Positions 58,959 through 64,000 of a stretch of 64,000 bases of DNA are shown here, in pieces. The notes under the pieces were generated by a model, which made no database searches, was not told the origin of the DNA, and saw only the letters and a program-made list of their open reading frames with translations. Origin of the DNA: Cystobasidium ongulense (lineage: Eukaryota > Basidiomycota > Cystobasidiomycetes > Cystobasidiales > Cystobasidiaceae); NCBI GenBank assembly GCA_022835595.1, contig BQUP01000005.1:930001-994000 (forward strand), read 5' to 3'. The stretch's first letter is position 1; each line of letters begins with the position of its first letter. A program made the position numbers and the translations under genes.

Positions 58959-61900
58959 ATGGACCACCTGGCAGCGCCGCTTGTGCCAGGTGGTGGTGGT
59001 GATGGTAGTGCGTCGGCACAGCAGCAACAGCTTCAGCACTATCATTCACCAGCCGCAGCAGCAGCATATCCATTCTACAGCCAGCAGATCGCCTCGCAGT
59101 ACCATGGTCAGGCTCCCCATGCTCTGTCTCTGCCGCCCTCGTCTCACCTGCCGTCGCAATACCAGGCAACGCCGACTCCGCTTCAGCCACAGCAATTTCA
59201 AGGCGACCCCTCGAGCTCGTCGCACCCTTCTGAGCCACTGCAAAAGGTGCTTATGTGGCAGAGCGGCATGTCGTATGCCCCGTCACCACAGCAAACACTC
59301 TCGAATGAGCAGCAGCAGCATTCTCTGGAGCCGTCCAACTGGAACCTCGCTCACCACCCACCCCGGTCGCCACGTTCCGCTTCACCAGCTCGAGACTATG
59401 CGACTGCGACTCGTGATATGTCTGCGGTGCAGGTCAGCAGCAGCAGCACTCCAAGACAAAGGGCGTCCACCAATCCTGTCGCATTCTCCCCTCCAGCCAG
59501 TTTCGCATTTGCCGCCACTTCCTCCCACTTCCAGTTTGGGGACCCACCGACCTCGCAGCTCTCGTCGCATCCTCGCACGCTGCACTTCCACCCTGTCCCT
59601 CAAGCTACACCTGGCGTGTCGCTGTCGTACCCGTCCAGCTCGTCAACTTCAAGGACGATTGATCTGAACCCCTCGCATTCTGCGGCACGACAGACGAGTA
59701 TAGAGTATGGTCTACCTCGAAGAGCTGAATCATCATCATCTTCTTCCATTTTTATGCAACAGCAGCATCCTCTATCACGGCAAGTCTTCGCAGACCCGTG
59801 TCTTTCTTCCTCTCCCGATGTCTCCAAAAACCTGCGAGCTGCAGATTGGGACGAGACCGCTTCCCCTGTTCGAAACTCCCATGCTCGTTTCAAGTCGGCT
59901 AGCAATGTACGCGGTGCACCTACCGAGGCTTTTGACGGCACACCTCAGAAGTTCATGTGGGATCCCCATGGTAGGTTGGCCACAATGGAATCGATAACGA
60001 GTTCTCAATGGGTGAGTCTTCTTTCCTTAGCTTCCCTTAGGGAACCAAGTCATCCCATATACTGGTTGTCCCTGACGCCTGACTCCTGTTCTGGCGTTCT
60101 GTAACTGCAGAGCCCCGTTGTGAATGACATGTACCGCATCGTTGATCCCCTACGACCGAATTTCGACTTCACCTCATCGATTGAAGAAGGTCCTCCTTCT
60201 CCGACAAAATCAGCCCTTGCACTACAGCAGCAATCAAACCCTACATTCAGCCAGTTGAATCGGCGCGTATCTTCATTTTCGTCTGTAGCATCCGGTCCCA
60301 TGCCCTCACCGCCGTCAACGGCCTCCGCACAACCGGCTGCGACTTCAGCGCACCTGTCTCAGCATTATCATCACCACTATCAATTGTCTACGGGATCCCG
60401 ACCCGTCACGAGCAACGAATACGCTCCTCAGCCGCAATATCAATATTCACACATGCAGCCTATTCAGGTCGCTCACCCACAAAACCCGACCTTCCAACAG
60501 CAACCATCACCAGCCGACGAAGATTTGGAATTTCGTCGTGCGTCCACTTCGACCTCCATTTCCTCTGCACCTTTGGTGTCACCGCAAGATTTGCAAACTG
60601 ATCGTCCAATTATAGTGAATCAAATACCAGGAAATTTAGCCGCAGTTCACCTTGTAAATTCAACGACACAGTACTTACAAGATCCTCACAATTCCTATGC
60701 TTATAGAGATTACTGCCATGTCCCGTATGAGTCTCCCCCTTCCACTACGTCGCAGCCGCTACAGGGCGTTGACTTTGACAATTCAAAATCAGTATCACCA
60801 CTTCCAGTCATTGTTCCTCCGTCTTTGCTTATGAGCAGTAGCCGCGACATTCCACCGCCTTCTCGAAACCCAGGTCAATGGGAGCCGCCTCTTGACCTTC
60901 CTATCGCTCAGCTCGAGAGACAGACCTTGCCTAAGGAACTGCCTCCGCCAATTAGTGCTAGTGCGTCAAAGGAGGAAGTAAAGCGTAAAAGAACGTCGAG
61001 CAGGAGAGGTTCTTCTTCGAATGCCATAACAGTGCTTTCGAAACCCTTGGCCGGCCAGAGAAGTACCAGTGCCAACGAAACATTAAAACCAGCCCAAGAA
61101 CGCGCATACAGAAGACTGTCCTCCCCTGTCCTTTCACTACGTCCTAGTGATAGTGAATCAGCAGACAACTTCTCCGACGATGACGATGATGATGAAGAAG
61201 ATGAGCTTGCGGATAACACGTCCACGAACCGATCACAGCCTGGTAGTGCCGGACTGCAGCATGGGTCGTACACACAGGCAGCCATTCTTGCTCAGTCGGC
61301 TGGTTTTGCAGCTTTTGGATCGTCCAGTACCTACCCTTCTGTGTATGGTTCTGCCGCATCAGTCCCTGGGTCTTCAACGTCTGTGACAACGTACACGGCT
61401 CCAATTGGCGAGAATCAGCCCGTCCATCCTGTTCCACCCCCTCCCGACACTTCGCAGTTGGTTCGAGTCGTTCCAAATGACGAAGATGATCCAGAGTTAG
61501 GACGACCCAGACGGCAAAAGTTACGATTTGCTAATGATTGGTATACACCAGAATGGGTGAGGGGAGACGCGGCTAAAAAGGAGGGTTTTTGTGATCTGTG
61601 TCAGCCTGGAAAATGGCTGCAGTTGAAGAATAGTGCCTTTTGGTGAGATTCAGCTTCTGCCAGAAATTGTTGAGAACGCCATTGTTGACGAGTTTTCCTT
61701 GCCTTTTTCAGGTACCATCGCCAGTACACACATGGAGTATCATCCGTGTCTGGCCAACCTTTCTCCAGTCCCGTCAGCTTCCGACGGTCTGAAAATGACG
61801 CTTCGACCGAAGCACTTTGTCATCAATGTAACGAATGGGTCATGTACATGTCTAGAAAGCAAAATGCGGCTGAAGAGCCTTCTCTTCGTATCCCTACGAA

Positions 61901-62105
61901 TTGGTTCAAGGTAAGACGGAGTTTTTTTCAATCGATGGTTTGGAGGGTTTTAACTGATTTGATACGGTTGCCTTCTGCCTTGCTCTCCTTTCTTTGATAG
62001 CACGCTCACAAATGCCACTTTTACGTGTCCAATAGATCTAAGAACGACAAACCTCGCAGCAAGCGGAGGAAGGTGTCGAGTTCACCTGATGATGATGACT
62101 CGTAA
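58959..62105 (+). CDS. Rua1-type zinc-binding transcription regulator
   Basis: Exons: 58959-60011, 60111-61642, 61712-61910 and 62001-62105, 962 residues. The first 780 or so residues are Ser/Pro/Gln-rich and disordered, with Gln runs and an acidic stretch (DDDDDEEDEL). The C-terminus matches the Rua1 C-terminal domain: RQKLRFANDWYTPEWVRGD, EGFCDLCQPGKWLQLKNSAF, then WYHRQYTHGVSS across the second intron. ALCHQCNEWV and WFKHAHKCHFYV follow across the third. The spaced Cys/His residues probably bind zinc. A basic KRRK motif near the end may be a nuclear signal. In Ustilago maydis Rua1 activates the ustilagic acid cluster; the target here is unknown and no glycolipid genes are nearby. Confidence 0.88.
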
Positions 62106-62605
62106 AGTCCTCATTGATTTTCCTGCAAGACTTTTCCCTTGAGGTACCAAAGGAAGGAAGTTTACCTCTTTTAAGTATGTATAGAGCTCTTTCTCCGCAC
62201 CATCAATTCTCGCATTCCATCTCTTTCTCTCCCTTTATCATCCTGCATTGCATTTCAAGGGCTATGCCAACCCAGCGTGGATCGCAGTCTGTATGCGTAG
62301 TTGAGGAATCCTTCGAAGGCGGAGGCGCTTTTTTTCTACTGTTCTTCCCGCTTCCTTTACAAGTCATTATGAGTCTTTATGTTACTGCATGCCCAGTATT
62401 TAGTCAAAAGCAGTAAATGTGAAAAAGAAAAGAAAAAGTGCAATGCAGTTGGAAGGAAAATGATTTATACTTGCGTGCGAGAGTGCTTGCTTCTCACATA
62501 CACATAATTATGGCTTTCCAGTTGTGACATTTGACTTAGCTATGCAGAGCCTTAGTCCCCTGGCCTGAATTGCTTGCACTTGCTGGTGAGGTACCGCTCA
62601 TGGGT
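62106..62605. other. Convergent 3' flanks (RUA1-like and TGS1)
   Basis: About 500 nt between convergent stop codons, AT-rich toward the right. No gene is seen. Confidence 0.45.
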
Positions 62606-64000
62606 TTACGTCTGCTTTGCTAGATCGCCATAATACAAGGTAAGGGCTTTAAGTTTTGAGCCCATCCACTCCTCTTCTACTTCGACTTTCTCAGAAGGGT
62701 CGACCAAAGCGGCTGCTTGGTATATATCGAGATTTCGAGGTAGAAAATAAGCGATATTCTTTGTCAATTTTCTAGAAATGTCGAATAGTACTTTTCCGTG
62801 TTTCGGTAGTAGTCTTGAGAGTGGATAGCTTGCATACATAGATTGATTATTGGTGATTGTAGGGTTGTTTGGTAGATCTCCAGTATCAGGTAATGAGAAA
62901 GTTTTATCTGGGTCTTGATCTTCTTTTTCCTCTTCTTGATATGATATACCACCCCAAGGAGGAGACATGAATATCGCATCTATATTTTGTCTCTCTGATT
63001 CTGGTAATTCTGATTGTTCTTTAGCCCATTCTAGATAATCTCCTTGTATAAAAGTTATATACTCTTCTACTCCGTATATTTCAGCGTTGGCTCTTGCGCA
63101 GGCCAATCTTACGGGTGAAGTGTCGATAGCTATGACTGTAGTATGGCAACACAAGCATAGACAGGATATTCAGTTAGATAGTTTGGACGCTAAACGGTAT
63201 TTCGATCCGGCGCTCCGTTACTGACCTTTTTCGCAAGTCATAGCAAATTGTATAGCATTGCCGCCGACACCACAGAAAGCATCTACGATCGTCTTGCATC
63301 TGAGTTGTGTGTCTGAGCATCAGTTGCGAGCTGGCAGAGACGTGTGAGAAATGTCTCATGCTTACCTGCAGCGTTCTGCTATCTGGGCAGCGACGTTTTC
63401 GGGGGTAACGCTGAACCAACCTGGGTGATGGACATGGAGTGCTTGAGCATGAGGAACAGAAGGGAGCAAGCTCGGTATGAGCAGCGCATACGTGATCTAC
63501 GCACCGTCATAGTCCATCTGTATCCCTTCGTCGTACCTCGAGAAGAGACGGTAGCGTTGATGCCAGTCTGCAGATATGTCCAAAGCTTCAGCATAGGATG
63601 AACACCAGCACAGACTGGACACGATGGACTCACACTTTTTCAGGGCGGGAGGGATGTTAGCTTGTGTGAAGCGTGTCTGTATGCCTCGCTGGTCTGCTGC
63701 TCCTGTCGTAGCCGTCTCTACACGCTTTCTCTTGCCCAGGCTTTTTTCCGACTGCTGGACAGCGGGTGCTTCTTCAGCAGGCTGGGTGGGTATCAGTTGA
63801 TCCTCGGGCGTGGGCGACGAGGACGACGAGACTGCATCTTGTGTGGGTCCAGTGGCTGCTCCTGCTGCCGACGTCGATGCTTGGTCGAGCGAGTTCGAGG
63901 TGCTCGCTGCAGGCTGGATCTCTCGCAGAGCTGGACGAAAGTACTGCCGGACGGCGTACGAGAGCGTGCGCGCGTTGGCCTGGACTCTGCGACCAGACTT
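62606..64000 (-). CDS. TGS1: Trimethylguanosine synthase Tgs1 (5' end beyond the window)
   Basis: Tgs1 adds two methyl groups to the m7G cap of snRNAs and snoRNAs, in the nucleus/nucleolus. Exons (minus): >64000-63634, 63567-63505, 63420-63366, 63299-63226 and 63135-62606. The partial N-terminal region is low-complexity and Ser/Ala/Gln-rich with a basic GKRKRV motif that may be a nuclear signal. The catalytic part starts YWHQRYRLFSRYDEGIQ, then GWFSVTPENVA. The SAM-binding motif is TIVDAFCGVGGNAIQFA, then VIAIDTSPVRLACARANAE. The catalytic IFMSPPWGGISY holds the Trp that stacks on the m7G base. All introns are 66-90 nt. The start codon lies beyond the right edge. Confidence 0.95.

Overview
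This 64 kb window is nuclear DNA of a basidiomycete fungus. The genes are densely packed on both strands and most are cut by several introns of about 50-100 nt with GT-AG ends. Two markers point to Basidiomycota, and perhaps Ustilaginomycotina: a Ste50-type adaptor with two C-terminal SH3 domains (the Ubc2 arrangement), and a transcription factor with the Rua1 C-terminal domain. The species cannot be fixed from this sequence. Most exon structures below were built by hand from splice consensus, frame continuity and family conservation; each summed coding length that I totalled is a multiple of three.

Layout: 1-1197 (+) 3' end of a PXA-domain membrane protein; 2348-7289 (-) a ubiquitin-specific protease domain joined to about 1,170 residues I do not recognise; 8173-9804 (-) TAM41; 10061-11239 (-) ALG5; 11472-13740 (+) PUS1; first copy of a non-coding repeat (about 13990-14880); 15327-18213 (-) Ste50/Ubc2; 19330-20042 (-) small gene with a 14-nt exon; 21778-26871 (-) tandem secreted lipase-like genes; 28540-32946 (+) vezatin/Inp2-like protein; 33081-39413 (-) tandem cullin genes; 39835-40791 (+) Asp/Glu/hydantoin racemase (DCG1-like); second copy of the repeat (about 40828-41705); 41992-43194 (-) SAM methyltransferase; 43856-46790 (+) tandem small GPI-type secreted proteins; 47200-48466 (-) SARAF; 49059-55748 (+) MON2; 56351-56917 (-) small membrane-tailed protein; 58959-62105 (+) RUA1-like regulator; 62606 to the right edge (-) TGS1.

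Most genes are single-copy eukaryotic housekeeping genes: ubiquitin turnover (USP, CUL1), mitochondrial lipid synthesis (TAM41), N-glycosylation (ALG5), RNA modification (PUS1, TGS1), Golgi/endosome traffic (MON2, PXA protein), ER calcium control (SARAF), peroxisome/myosin tethering (vezatin-like) and MAP kinase signalling (Ubc2). They do not form one pathway.

The accessory signal is tandem duplication. Three adjacent gene pairs (lipase-like, cullin, small GPI protein) have duplicated and diverged. The most unusual points are: both lipase-like proteins lack the nucleophile serine of the GxSxG elbow (GHGFGG); the lipase pair differs in intron positions; one cullin is a strongly diverged CUL1 copy that keeps the NEDD8 site; the USP carries a huge unexplained extension; and a roughly 0.9 kb non-coding repeat with a tRNA-like segment lies just 3' of two unrelated genes. 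I found no intact transposon genes, CRISPR arrays, rRNA or viral elements.
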